Positions 50,015 to 62,900 of a stretch of DNA of 64,000 nt are shown here, one piece after another; the stretch's first letter is position 1, and the number at the start of each line of letters is the position of its first letter. The notes below the pieces were generated by a model. It was not told where the DNA came from. It did no database searches and saw only the letters and a list, made by a program, of their open reading frames with translations. Both the position numbers and the translations under genes were made by a program. The DNA is from Mallotus nudiflorus. Lineage: Eukaryota; Streptophyta; Magnoliopsida; Malpighiales; Euphorbiaceae. The stretch is from assembly GCA_947683625.1 (NCBI GenBank), contig CANTUR010001443.1, positions 1,792,501-1,856,500 on the forward strand, written 5' to 3'.

Positions 50015-50170
50015 AGGAGCAACAACAACACTAGCACCTCAACAAACATATAGAGGCACATCAGGTTAGTCACAATGTGTGCACTAGGTAGAAGGAGCAA
50101 CAACAGCACTGGCACCTCAACAAATACACACAGACACAACAGGTTGGTCACAAGGTGTGCCAAGCTGCGC
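50015..50170. repeat. Two-copy tandem repeat, period 78 bp, inside the hAT element
   Basis: 'aggagcaacaacaacactag' at 50015 recurs as 'aggagcaacaacagcactgg' at 50093, and both are followed by 'cacctcaacaaa' and 'caggtt.gtcacaa.gtgtg'. hAT elements often carry such subterminal repeats. Confidence 0.8.
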
Positions 50171-50403
50171 AAGTCACAAAATAGCTTAAAGCAAACACAT
50201 GAAAGTAAACAATTAATTAGGCTAAATATGGCAAACAGGCAATGAAATAAAAATTCACAACATTACAAACAAATGAAGTGAATTGAATAAATTAATTAAA
50301 TTTTACTGAGAACTGTTAGATTAATGTGTAATTAAATATAGTTGAAGATGAAGGGCTAATGCCTGATTGTTTAGGTAGTTTTGTAAAAAAAAAGATGAAA
50401 TTA

Positions 50404-52496
50404 TTAGTAGCAGTTACTGTAAAATAAATATAAATCCACAAATAAAAAATAAAACAAACTAGAGTGCAGATTACCTTTCTCAAATCTTTCCAATTCATTA
50501 ATTGTTTCCTTAACACAAATTGGCTTATCAACCATCTTTAGCCAATCAGAAGTGTAGATTAACGCCTTCATAATCTTAGGAGTGGGGGAGCTCCTGAAAT
50601 TATCTAGAACTCTTTCACCAGTGCTAAAAGCACTTTCAAAGGCCACATTTGAAATAGGGACAATAAGCATATCACGTGTCATAAGAGAAAGGATTGGAAA
50701 CCTTTCAAAATTAAGTTTCCACCAACACAGAACATCAAATGAATCACCTTCATCCATAATATCCTCAGACATATAAATTTCTAATTCAGTCTTCTGATAG
50801 CCAAAACTTCCACTAAATTCCATTTTATGTTTTCTAAATTTAGCTTTTAAAAGTGACATAGATTTCCCAGCATTAGGAACAGAAACAGCAAAAGCAAATA
50901 AGGATTCAAATTGGCTTCCACCCTTATGAGAACCATAAAGCTTCAAATAATAATCAAATAGAAGAAAAAAATCAGATTTGACTATTATTTACAAGATATT
51001 GCTAGTATCATCATCATACATCTACTTGAGTAGAAAGTCAATATACTCAAGCTTGTCTCGAGGGTCAAAAATATTAGCCAGGAAGATGAGTGTGTTCATT
51101 TTTTCAGGGTTGCCCCATAATTTTTCAAATTTTGATTTCATTGATTGCCCCATATAAACAACACTGATATTAGTGTTTTTTTTTTGCCACTTATTCAATA
51201 TGCAGTTCAAGTGAGATATCTCATTGAAAAAGGAATTAGTAGTCATATATAAAGAGTCATATATTCTTAGTGTCATTTCATAAAAAAGCTTAAGCATCTC
51301 AATAATTTTTTTGGCATACTACCAATCAAAGAAATCAGGGACATCATCCTTTAAGTATGACCTAAAAAAACTCTTTTGTTCCTCATACTTATCAATAGCT
51401 CTCTCATATAAACAAGTAGTTTAAAGCATGATATAAGCTGAGTTGCACCGAGTTGGAACATTAAGAGATAAAGCAGACTGGGAATCAATCCTAATAAAAT
51501 CAACTATTTTTATAAATTTTCTAAGTCTAAGAGGTGAGTTCCTTATATACCTAACAACTTATCTTATATTTTTCACAAATTTAGAGGCTTCTTTCAAGCC
51601 ATCATTAACAACCAAATTCAAAATATGGGTTATACACCTCATATATACAAATTTTAACCTAAGAGGAGAGGAAATACCCCAATAAAGAATCTTCTTTTTG
51701 AAATAATTGATAATAGTATCATTACAAAAAACATTGTCAACAATCACATAGAAAATAAATTTTAACCCCTAATCTATCAAATAGTTTTCTAGAGCCTTAG
51801 TTATATATTCTCCCATATGGGAAGTCACAGATGCAAAAGAGATAATTCATTTTTGCAACTTCCACTCAGTGTCAATGAAATGGGCAATGACACACATATG
51901 ATTTATTCTTTGTATGGAAGTCCATAAATCAGTTGTAATGCTAATTCTATGAGACTGTATGTGTAATAAAGATTTGAGCTTCACCCTCTCATCAAGATAG
52001 ATGGAGTAACAGTTTCTAGAAAATGTCCATCTAGATGGAATTTTAAACTTAGGGCAACAGTAGGCCAAAAATTTTTAATGTCATCGCCTTCAACCAATTT
52101 GAAGGGCAATTCATCAATAATCAATAAATGTGCAAGTGCTTTACAGATGGCTTCTTAGTTAAAAGTCCATGCGCCTAATATTCATAATTGATCGGATTGT
52201 GATTCAGCAACATCATAAACAAGTTTAAGTGTTAAAAAAGACCTGCCTGGTGTCTTTACAACGTGGCATTTTCATGCAATTCAATAAATGATTTCTAAGA
52301 CTAAAGGTGCCATTTTTTTAGGGTCAGCATATAAGGATTTACCATAGTATTTGCACTTGGCCATTTGGCCCCCTGCCTCATTCTTTGTTTTCTGAAAATG
52401 TTCCCAACACTTTGCTCTAGATTCTGAGGTTTTTCTCTTTTTTTTTTGTAGGCTCAAGCGACTTCTCAATATCAACAAAGAAATTTTATGTCTCAA
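50404..52496 (-). pseudogene. hAT transposase (BED finger, RICESLEEPER-like), broken
   Basis: Pieces in order down the minus strand are: a BED zinc-finger remnant (52496-52281, CWEHFQKTKNE and CKYYGKSLYAD, where the second Cys of CKYCGK is Tyr), ALAHLLIIDELPFKLVEGDD (about 52090-52150), SITTDLWTSIQRINHMCVIA with HFIDTEWKLQK (52068-51847), RCITHILNLVVNDGLKEA (51747-51559), KKNTNISVVYMGQSMKSKFE (51297-51022), and the hAT C-terminal dimerisation domain (50946-50404: WWKLNFERFPILSLMTRDML, SAFSTGERVLDNFRSSPTPK). Together they cover the normal length of a transposase of about 650 residues, but stops and frameshifts separate them and the BED finger is damaged. The protein would have cut and pasted the element in the nucleus. 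Confidence 0.9.
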
Positions 52497-53698
52497 GCAG
52501 TGTTTGGGGACTCTGGGCTCATGCTTCCACCCCTATATTTGGACCAAAGATAGATTTAGGGACAATAGTTGCAGGATTACTACTACTGTCTCATTCCATC
52601 TTTACAAAACATGAACAAAACCAAAAAGAACCAATTAGTCAAAGATTACACATAAACAAAAGTCACAAAAAAATTATATTAATCGATATTTAATACCTTC
52701 AATGTTTTTCGATACTTGTTTACAGAAGCCCTAACCTTTTTTTCTCTTTTGCACTCAAAATAAACTAGATTCACAGGCACAAAAGTACCCCAAGAAAGCA
52801 AATAGCTTCCACCCATTTTTTTTAGCTTCCAACCTTCACAAATAAACATAAAATTTCATAAATAACATAATCACCATCATGAAACAAACAAATGAAACTA
52901 AAAAACAACAACAACAACAAAATTAACATTTTATTTTTTAAATCATAGTATCATATATAATAATAAAAAAATTAACATAAAAATGAATCTAAACAAAAAT
53001 ATAAAAAAAAAACATAAAATTTTTAAAATCATTGTGACATAATGAAAATAATTTTTTTTTTCCTCAAAGATTGTAGATCCATCAGCACAGATTCATCTTT
53101 ATGAGATCTTATAACAAAATAAAACATTTTACTCAAAAAACTTTAACATGCATGTTAATTTTTTGTTCAAAATCTTGAAATTGAATCATAGAAGGTTTGA
53201 ACAAAGTTAAAAATAGCAAATCTACACATAAGCATAACAGATAACTCAACATCAAACAATAAAATACTTTATGATTTTCGATCTCATCGCTTGAAAGAAA
53301 AAATTACATTTCAAAATGAGATGTCAATGTATTTGAGTCTAAGAGTGCAAAAACAAAAAGAAAACAACAGAAAACTCAATTAAACAAAACAAATCTATTA
53401 GGTTTCTATCACTCTATTCACTATAATCTAAAGAAATAATAGATGATAAAGATTAAAAATAAATCCAGAGCAGGTGTAAAGTCAAGAAAACTGGAAGAAG
53501 CAGGGGGCAGTTTATATATATATATATCGATTTTTTGTCGGTTTTACACTCAAACCGAACTTAGAACTAAAAACTGCTAATTCATTCATGTCACAATCGA
53601 ACTGACCATTTAAACCCTTACCAACCAAGCCGAATACATGTAATAGTTTGGTTTGATTTCTTCAGTTCGATCGGTTTTTGCACTCCCCTAAAAATAAG

Positions 53699-54640
53699 CC
53701 CATGTTAATCAGTACTTAAGCTATGATAGCAAATCTCCACCATTGCTATACCTATATATGAAACTCAAAAGATATAAAAAATTGAAAGTGAAAAATTTAT
53801 TTTAACAAATAATTTGTTTGAAAACTATTAAATAACTTTTTATTTAAAGTTAATGAATATAATAAATAAAACATATTTTCATTTTATCACCATTAAATAA
53901 AATATGTTTCACATATTTAAAATAATTATTTGTAAAATAAAATTTATTTTGTAAAAAAATGATTAATTTTCTAAAAATATAATAGAATAAAAATTATTTT
54001 AGCATGTTTTACCACTAAATTCTATAAAAATACTAACTTTAAAGTTATATATACATATAGAGAGAGAGAGAGAGAGAGAGAGACTCTACTTGTGGGGTGC
54101 TATCTTCTTAGAGGCTCTAGGCATTTCGCTTATATTAAAGGACTGTGTAGGTTTAGCCTTTTTTTTTTGGAGGTAAAAGACAATTTGCCAATCAAACAGA
54201 CGGACTTTTGCCATTTTAACATGCAGATTGATTTTTTAAAATTTTTATTTTTTTTACCACGGGTAATTTTTAAAAAATTCACCATAAGTTGGTAATTTTT
54301 TATTTTTGCTCAAATTGGCAAAAAGCCCTTACATAAACAGTGTATATACATAAGTGTGTGTAGGCGAGGTGCATCATGTTGATAAAAATCAGCAAAGACC
54401 TCTTTATACATGTCCTTAAAATAGTATTTATGACAAACATCACCATTTTGTCCTGAGGGTCAAAAGACATTCTTTTTACCCTTTGCATCTTCATCTTATT
54501 TTAGGTGCAAAAGCCTCTTCGACTAAAGTATGTATTTTAAAAACTGAATTAGAAGCGAAATGTAAAAAGCTCCTTCCCTTGGTTTGGAAGTTCATGTATT
54601 TTGTCTGTGGATTTCACACAAGAAAAGCTTCCTTATGCCA
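53699..54640. other. AT-rich spacer with GA microsatellite
   Basis: No gene is supported. A (GA)n run lies at 54058-54082. DNA at 54245-54345, read on the minus strand, resembles 46490-46570 (shared 'aaattaccaa.ttatggt.aattttt' and 'ttttgc.aatttt' words), so both belong to one dispersed repeat. Confidence 0.45.
54058..54082. repeat. (GA)n microsatellite
   Basis: An uninterrupted AG/GA run. Confidence 0.9.
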
Positions 54641-54649
54641 TTTAATTAA

Positions 54650-56057
54650 GGACAAATCCAACTTTTTATCCTTTAACTTTTTGAGTTTTTTCATTGAGTC
54701 CCTATATTTCAATTGTGCTCTATTTAATTCCTATATTTTTATTTTTTTCATTGAGTCCCTATAATTTTATTTTTAATACATTGAATTCCTTTGTTGAAAT
54801 TTTAGTTCCTATATTTTTACATTATATCAAATTAAATCCTTATAAAATATATAATTGACTCCCTCTATTTTTAAATTATACTAAATAAATATTCAAAAGT
54901 TTCATTTTTACCAGTTAAATCCTTATTTTTAACTTTTCTATCTTAATTATTAATTAAAATCTTAAAATACATATTTTTTTCATTAATTTTTTTCTCATAT
55001 AGTTAAAATATAGGTTATTTATTTATAATAAATTTCTATTAATAAAAGATATATACAATATTAAAAAAATATGTTAAAAATATGTATAATAGAAATCCAA
55101 GTTAAATATATATGATAATTTTTTTTATCTATTTTGATATAAAATATTTTAATTAATAATCAACATTTATATACCTAATTAATAAATTTGTAATTTCATT
55201 AATTTTTTTCACTAAAGTAACCTAATAAAACTATTAAGAATCTAAATCATTATTTTTAATTATTTTCTTATCTAATTTACCTTTAAGTCATTTAATTATA
55301 ACTTGAAACTTTTAATTTGGTGAATTAAAACTTCTATATAAATCATTTACTTATAAAATATTAAATAATGTTATAAACGTTTTCAAATTTTTGCTAATTG
55401 ATAGATAAATTTAATAAATAAAAGCATTTGTATCTTAATTATATGTATGAATTATTGTAGCTTTAAGGTCGCATGAATTTTAAAATATTTGATTAATAAA
55501 AAATTTTGGTTAATATAATTTTTTATTTATTAAATCTTTATATTTTAATTAATGATGATCTAAAATTTAAATTTACCATGTGTTTAAAAGTTGTATTAGT
55601 TACATATTTAATTAATTTTAAATTAGTGAAATCACTAATTTATTAATTTTTTATACAAATACTAACAACTAGCTAATAAAAATATAAATTTTTTTGTCAT
55701 TTATATATATTTAAATTAATTTTGTATTATACATATTTTTAAAAATCAAAATTGTAAAATTTGTATTTTACATATATTTAGGATTTAATTGACTAAAAAT
55801 AAAAATTATAAGGATTTAAGTAGTATAATTTAAAAATATAGAGATTTAATTATATATGTTTTAAGGACCAAATTGGATATAGTATTAAACACAGGAGCTG
55901 AAATTTTGACAAAGGGATTTAATGTATTAAAAAATAAAGTATAAGTACTCAATGAAGAAAGAAATAAAAGTGTAGAGATCAAATAGAGTAAAATTGAAAT
56001 ATAAGGACTCAGTGAAGAAAATTTGAAAAGTTAAGTGACCAAAATGTGGGTTTTTCC
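54650..56057. mobile_element. Mutator-like element with long terminal inverted repeats, non-coding
   Basis: The exact 9-bp duplication TTTAATTAA flanks the element (54641-54649 and 56058-56066). The arms (about 54650-54910 and 55795-56057) are imperfect inverted repeats of more than 250 bp. The left arm starts GGACAAATCCAACTTTTT and the right arm, reverse complemented, GGAAAAACCCACATTTTG; both continue with 'cattgagtccctat'-like words. Nine-base duplications with long inverted repeats are the mark of Mutator-like elements. The middle is AT-rich with no coding frame, so this is a non-autonomous copy. Confidence 0.88.
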
Positions 56058-56066
56058 TTTAATTAA

Positions 56067-57700
56067 TTCAAGTCCGGTACTGCTTGCCACTCCCCGAGGC
56101 CAAGGATGGTGCAGAGCAGTCATTCCAAGATTTGCCTTTTACCATGTTACCTAGTCAAACTCGTCACTGTAGAAAGCGGGCATGCATATGTTTACCTTTA
56201 CAATCATTAAGTTAGATTTATGCTATTTGATATTTTTATAAATACTATAAAGATAAAATAAAAAGAAATGAATTCCTATTTCTAAAAATTATTAAATTAT
56301 ATTATAGTTTATATTTTATTAAAATTTTTTAATTAATATATTAAAATTATTTTATTTTATTTATATTTTAATATAATTAAATAAAATATATAATAATTTG
56401 TCGTAAAAAGTAACATATATAATGCTGGTAAAGATCTTTCGAAGGAAAAACTAAATTACATGTGACATGTGGGATGATATACATGAATTATGTAAAATTC
56501 ATTAGGCGCAATATATTTATGGTAATTTGTACTTGTTATTTTTTATTAATTTGATATTTTAATTTATAATTTTATCATTTTAAAATTTAAATTTGATTAA
56601 AATGTAATTTTAAAATATTTGCTAGTACACATAATATAAAATAACAAATTAATATATGTCATATTATAAAATTTTATTTGACTAAAAATTATAAATAGAA
56701 ATATTAAATTGATAAAAAATAATAAATATAGAAATTAATAGATGTATTATGTCATTATATTAATATAATTTAATATATTTTAGTTAAATTTAAATAATAA
56801 AATTATAAATTTAAATATCATGCAATAAAAAAATTATTAGTATAGAAGTTCATGTGTATATCATTAAAATTTGTTATATATGTTCAATTATTAAGACAGA
56901 ATCTTATTTTGATATTTTTAGTTTGTACAATTGTAATGGTTTCAAGTTCAAGTATTAAAACAAAATATTATTTGGATATTTTTAGTTTGTACAATTGTAA
57001 TGATTAGAGAGCGGAGAAAAGATATCAAATCAAAGCACGCATGGGTTAGGATTGTGTTCATATATAATAAATCTTTTGACTATTCATATATGGGAATCCA
57101 ATTCATTAAAAAAATTGTTTCTTTTTCCTCTAAAAAGATGGGTTTAGCCCCCCCTCCCGAGGCCACACGGTCGGTGCATTGTACTTTTCATCAGCACCGT
57201 CTGTCAGTTTCTTTGAGGAAATTTCTGTAGGAATTCTTTCTACTTTTATTACATCTTCCTCTTTAGTCTTTACCCAACACAACACACTACTGCAAACTGA
57301 ATTGTTTTTGCCATTGCCTTGTATAATTATCTTAGTCATCTTTCAAACTATTCTTCTCATTGTTATTGTGATTTTTATTTTTATTTTTTAAATAATTAAG
57401 AGGTTAAAAAAAAAAGTAAGAGATCAAATCAATAACTCCACTTTATAATATTAATTTTATTTTTATTCTCTTGCTCTCATATTCATTTTTTTAGTATCTT
57501 GTCAAAAAAAGAATTATCAATTCTTCTGTATGAGTTGAAATCTAAGCTTTTCAACTGTAAGTAAATAAAAGTGTATTTTCTTCACAGATCTTTTTCTTTC
57601 TATCGTGATTAACTTCTTTTTAATATTTTAATTTACTTGAATCTCTGTATCGTACTATGATGAACATCTTTTTTGTTCTTCGTATATGCTTCTATTTTCA
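56067..57700. other. AT-rich DNA, no gene recognised
   Basis: Mostly AT-rich DNA. A 30-bp phrase ('gatatttttagtttgtacaa') is duplicated at about 56911 and 56976. A minus-strand frame at 57339-57130 (KTKEEDVIKVERIPTEISSK) has a more protein-like composition than its surroundings, but I cannot identify it. Confidence 0.35.
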
Positions 57701-58231
57701 TCCATCTAGATTTATTATTTAATTTTAAGAAGTTCATCAACTTTTACTTGCAAGTTTATTGACTTTTATGAACAAGTTCATTGACCTTTCAACGTTATGT
57801 TTAGGTTTTACAAATCTTTAACCTTAACGTTCTTGAAAATATGTTTTTGCTTTAATTAAAAAATATAACGAAAATATCAATAATGATGCATATATGATTA
57901 TATGATTATATGATAAACATCTTTTCTATTATTTGCTTCTATATTAATTTATATAGCCTCATCAATTAAATAATAAAGGTTCACAGACCTTTACTCTCAT
58001 GTTCATTCAGTTAATAAGTTTTAATAGAAAAACTTTATTACTCATTGCTTAAAGATTCATTCAGCTTTACCTACATATTCATTCACATTCATATAAGAAG
58101 TTCATTAATGTGTCGCAAAATATTCATTATGTATCTCTTGTAGTAGCTATATCAACATTAAGAACAATGGAAACAAGACCTTCTGAGCCAAAGCAAAAGC
58201 AAATAACAAAGGGAAAGCAAGAACTTTTGTT

Positions 58232-58800
58232 TTGCAAAATATTCACTCAAATACCCTACACTGCCTCAATGCTATTGACTTGCGACATGAGGTATGGTAT
58301 TGGAGTAACCTAATAACTATCAAAACAACTCAAATCCAAAATGTATTTAAGAAAGAGTTTACTTCAGAATCTGATATGTGTTGTGCAATGAATGGTGCTC
58401 CTTGGGAAATAGGTAAATCCTTATTCATACTGAAAAGCTAGGAACTAGGGAAAACACTTAAGCAAATTTTTAAATATGAGAACTTTTGGGTGCAAGTTTA
58501 GGGTTTGGCTACTCAGCTAGTCAACAGTGAAAATGCTCTCAATATTGCTATCGATTTCTTTGAAGGAATTGTTTCAACTAAAAATTTTACATTTATGGAT
58601 AAGATAGGAATACTTGTTATAAGAATGAAAGTGAAAGTAGACTTGTCTAAACCTTTGCCACGTGGCTTTTATGTTGGAGAAGATACAGATTAGGTGGAGA
58701 AGGATTGGGCATCTTTTAAGTATGAAAGACTACCTTATATATGTTGGTTTTGTGGTATGTTTGATTACAAAACAGAAAAATGCAGAGATTTGATGATAGC
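58232..58800 (+). pseudogene. DUF4283 / zinc-knuckle (zf-CCHC_4) fragment, LINE-type ORF1-like
   Basis: Three broken frames give, in order, MNGAPWEIGKSLFILKS (58390-58441), GLATQLVNSENALNIAID with a MDKIGILVIRMKVKVDLSKP segment (58505-58690), and after a TAG, WASFKYERLPYICWFCGMFD to EKC (58700-58785). This is the order of the plant DUF4283 domain followed by its CX2CX4HX4C knuckle, found in LINE ORF1 proteins and related mobile genes. The knuckle His is replaced by Tyr. Stops interrupt the frame, so it is a relic. A Lys/Glu-rich frame at 58973-59100 might be a coiled-coil continuation. Confidence 0.75.
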
Positions 58801-59179
58801 AAAAACCATAGAACTTCAATATCTACCTTTAAGTATTAAAGCTTTCCCATGTCAGTAACCAAGCAAATATTAGTTCAATATAGAAGACAACCCAGCTAAT
58901 TACCTGTTAATTCCAATGCTAAAATGAAGACCAACTACCCAAAACAACAACGATGAAGAGACAATAAAGAAGATGAAAGAAAAACTGATTGAACTAGAAA
59001 AAACAGTGCAAGAAATGAAAAGAAGAAAAGTAGCAACTGAGAAATATTTTTCCTTTGATTCATCCAATAGAGATAATAGTGTAAGATTAAAATGTTTTTG
59101 TTTATTGTATGAACTTTATTTAATGCAGACTTCATTAATAGTTTATAATAATTCATTTAAGTATAAAAGTTCATTCTAT

Positions 59180-59650
59180 AGATTCTTTCTTCAAGCAGCT
59201 AGTTAGATAAAACATGTATGTTCAATGAGTTACACCTACATATTCATTAAATTGTACCTGTAGGTTCTGATTGACCTTTAAACCTAAATGTTCATTGTTT
59301 TAATATTGTAAATTCATTGATCATTATCTACAACTTCATTGTCATAAAACTATTGAAAATAAACATCTATAAATTAATTAATAGTTTATAAATTGTTATT
59401 AACTGACTATTATATAGATTAATATTTAAACGCAGCTTAATCAGATAAAATCATGTATATTCATTGACCTTCACTTGCAACTTCATTGAACTTTTCTTGA
59501 AGATTCATTAGTTTAACCCTCAAGATTCATAGATCATTTGCAAGTTTATTTAGCCTAAATGTTCATTGATTTAAACCCTACAAATTCGTAGATCATTACA
59601 TAGAACTTTATTATCACTACTGTCATTGAATTAATGAACAACTAAAAACA
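59180..59650. repeat. TTCATT-rich degenerate repeat block
   Basis: Variants of 'ttcattga' recur every 15-40 bases, often in phrases such as 'aagattcattag', 'caacttcattga' and 'aatgttcattga'. The same words fill 57720-58120 and, as AATGAA, the spacers of the minus-strand gene relic up to 63900. I do not know the origin of this vocabulary. Confidence 0.55.
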
Positions 59651-59999
59651 CTATCATTGAATACTTCACAAATTTCAATTCATAGTTACACATCATTATC
59701 TAAATTGCATGTTCATATGATTTTAATTCCAATTTCTATTCATAGTCAGACATTTGTATTTAAATTATATCTTAAACAAATTCATTGTCATCGCTACAAT
59801 TTCAATTCAAAAAATCTCATTTTGGCTTCCATAAGTATAATATCCTTGCACAAATTTTCCTTTATCATCAAGATATTTGCACAGTATTTTGCCCTTAATG
59901 ACTTTAACAAAATTTCCTACAAATAATAAAATTTAAATATTAAAAAAAAGCACACAATAATAATAAAACAACTTAATAACAATAATAACTTACATCATC

Positions 60000-62900
60000 T
60001 CTCTTTAAACCACTATCCCAATCATCTCATTCACCTCTGTACGTGTCTTAGTGCCTCATGCAGTAGACACCATAATCCATATTTGCTTTTCTTGATCTCC
60101 ATGGCATTTTCATCAACACTTCACTAAAATTTGCCAAATTTTTCCCTTTCTAAATTCCATTCTTTAGCAAATAATCCATGAATGCATTGGTCTATAAAAT
60201 AGCATAAAAAGATAATGAACTCCAAGCATAAAAATCATGCATTTATAGTTGATAACTAACGAATCTATAAGTAATGAAACTTAAAAAGATAAACTAATGA
60301 ATTTGTAAGCAAATAATCCATGAATGCATCAACCTATAAAATAACACATAAAGATAACGAACTTCAAGCATAAAAATCATGCATTTACAATTGATAACTA
60401 ATTAATCTATAAGTAATGAAACTTAAAAAGATAAACTAATGAATCTGTAAGCAAATAATTTATGAATGCATTAGCCTATAAAATAACATATAAAGATAAT
60501 GAACTTCAAGTATAAAAATCATGCATTTACAGTTGATAACTAATGAATCTATAAGTAATGAAACTTAAAAAGATGAACTTACCAAAGTTTTTACACAGCC
60601 TTCATATTTGCTCTCCATAGAAATACCTTTTTTCAAAGATAAGTTGTCTATTATTTCTATTTTTTGGCTCTTAAAATTTACGTAAATAATGAAATAATGG
60701 TTGTGTCTATGAACAAGGAAGAATATCTGAAAAATTAAAAAGATTCATTATTATTTCTATAATATATACCTAAAAACATGAATTCAAAAATAATTATTCA
60801 TACTTTTTATTTACCAAATTAGCATCAGTAATATCAAGATTTTGATAATTCAATTCCTTATCTATCATATTATTAAAATTTTCTTTATGCTCTTTTTCTG
60901 TTAAACTTCCAATGAAATCTTTCAAGGTATCTATTTGAAGCTGAAAAAAAAAGTAATCAATCAATATATAAATTAATCAAAATTAAACCTATAGATAAAA
61001 TAAATATTTACTTACAAATACATTAGTAGAGAAAAACACTCTCTTTGGTTGCCCATTGGATCTTTTCAAATCAACAGCATTCATCCTCAATGCCCAAATG
61101 TCCAAAATCACACTATCAATTTCTCCTTTACAAAGAGTTTGAATGCATTCTCTACTAATATAATAGTCTTCATATGAAAACAATAATTATCTAACAAAAA
61201 AAATAGTATTATTATAAATTAAATACATGTATAGTAACCATATTCATTATTAAATACGGTCATATTCATTAATAGTGACCTATATATTCATTACAAAACA
61301 TAAGCCAATATGAACATGTAATGTATAATAATTGGATATCTACATTAAAATGAATGAATCTGCATACCAAAAAAAGTAATGAAACTCTACTTTGTAACTA
61401 AAAAAAAACACACACACACAGACATAAAAACTAAAATCTAATCAATCAAACACTCTTACCCTCTTTTCTCTTTGCCAACTTCAACTATGAAAGCAAAATC
61501 TGACACTATCTTTTTTTTTTTTGTAGATTCATTACTCAACTTTTCATCATTTTTTGTCCAAAAAGGAGATCTCAAAGCTATAGGAAGCTTCTTGTATTTC
61601 CTCATTAGCCTAATTCTTTTTTACACATCTTCAACCTCTAACTCTGATTCATCAATCAATCTATTACAAAAAGTAAAATGTATCAAGCTAAAATTATTCA
61701 ATCTATAAGCACATTGTTTTAATAAGCAAATAGCATAAAGAGTACATATTCATCAAAACCTTCTAATGGAGTTTGAGGTTGATTTTCAACTTCTTATGCA
61801 CTCAACATAGCTTGCTGAGCAATATCCATAACTTTTTCAAACCTGTTAAAAGTAGGAAAAGAGTAATGAATTTCAAAACAATATTGAACCTATCACTCTC
61901 AACTAATGAAACTATGCTTGATAAGTAATGAACCTAGAAATTAAAACTAATAAATGAAATAATAAATCAAACTAACAATAAAAAAGAACTTATAAACATA
62001 CTTAAAAAATTTTTTTGGACTTTCATGTACACTGTTAATTGGTGTGGGAGTCAATCCTAAAGAAAAAGAAAGGGAGAAATGCTCTGTGCCTTTTGCAAAA
62101 GAAGTTTTTGTTATTGCTTTCTCAAGTGCAGCAACTGCTAGAAGAAAATCATCATTACTATAGAAATCATCATCATCATCTTCTTGAACTCTTTCATCTT
62201 CCATCTAATTTTATTCTTGTCCTTGAGAGTTTGAAATGTTCTTCAAGATTTCATTGATTAATTCAAAAGTCTTCTTCATCAGTTGATTTCTAATTTGTGT
62301 TTCCAACATCTGCCATCACTTTACCAAACTCTATTATATCAAAGCATAGTCTTTCCACGGGTTCCTAAAATGAACATAATATTGTATAACCTATACATTT
62401 TTTGAAACTGATATTTATTAACATTAAATAATTTACACTTACCTTCCTCCCTTCTTTTACATAAGGTTAATCATGTGCCACCTCATTTCTATCAGTATCT
62501 TCCTCTGATATATATGATGATAAATCACAGTACCATTAAATTGTTGTTATTCCTTTTGGTGAACATCCTCTGATGATTGTTGTTCTACATCCTCATAAAA
62601 TGGAACCAGAGCTAATCTATTAACAATTCTTCCTTTTCCAAAGCCTCCCGCTTTCAGTTCTTCTTTCACTCTTTTTTTAATACTCTTTGTAGTCCAGTTA
62701 TAGAGAATAGGAAAATTTATGCTATTGTTTCTTAATTTGAACTCTACTCAGTCCAAGTAAGTTAACTGCAAAATTAAAAAACTTATGAAACTATATTTCA
62801 TAACTACTGAACCTCTATCTTTTATCTAATGAATCTAAAAACCAATGAACAAATATCTAAAAACCAAACAAGAAACTTTAATATAAACGAAATGAATCTA

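Larger units (their letters stand above)
47163..53690 (-). mobile_element. Decayed hAT transposon with a nested solo LTR
   Basis: The left end begins TAGGGCAAAACAACGG at 47163 and the right end closes …GGTTTTTGCACTCCCCTA at 53690, forming imperfect inverted ends. The flanks GAAATGAG (47155-47162) and AAAATAAG (53691-53698) match at 6 of 8 positions, both differences being G/A transitions, which fits an aged hAT 8-bp duplication. Inside is a broken hAT transposase on the minus strand. Without the nested LTR and one TSD copy (2137 bp) the element is about 4.4 kb. Subterminal 'aaccgaac' and 'tttggtttgat' words are usual for plant RICESLEEPER/DAYSLEEPER-like hATs. Confidence 0.72.

Noticed and set aside
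49990..50172. Leu/Val-rich minus-strand frame that looks like a membrane segment
   Set aside because: It translates the 78-bp tandem repeat of the hAT subterminal region; the repeat explains the composition.
60167..60578. CRISPR-like or centromeric satellite array
   Set aside because: There are only about three units with no distinct spacers, in a plant nuclear context, lying inside a transposon relic; a local tandem expansion is enough.
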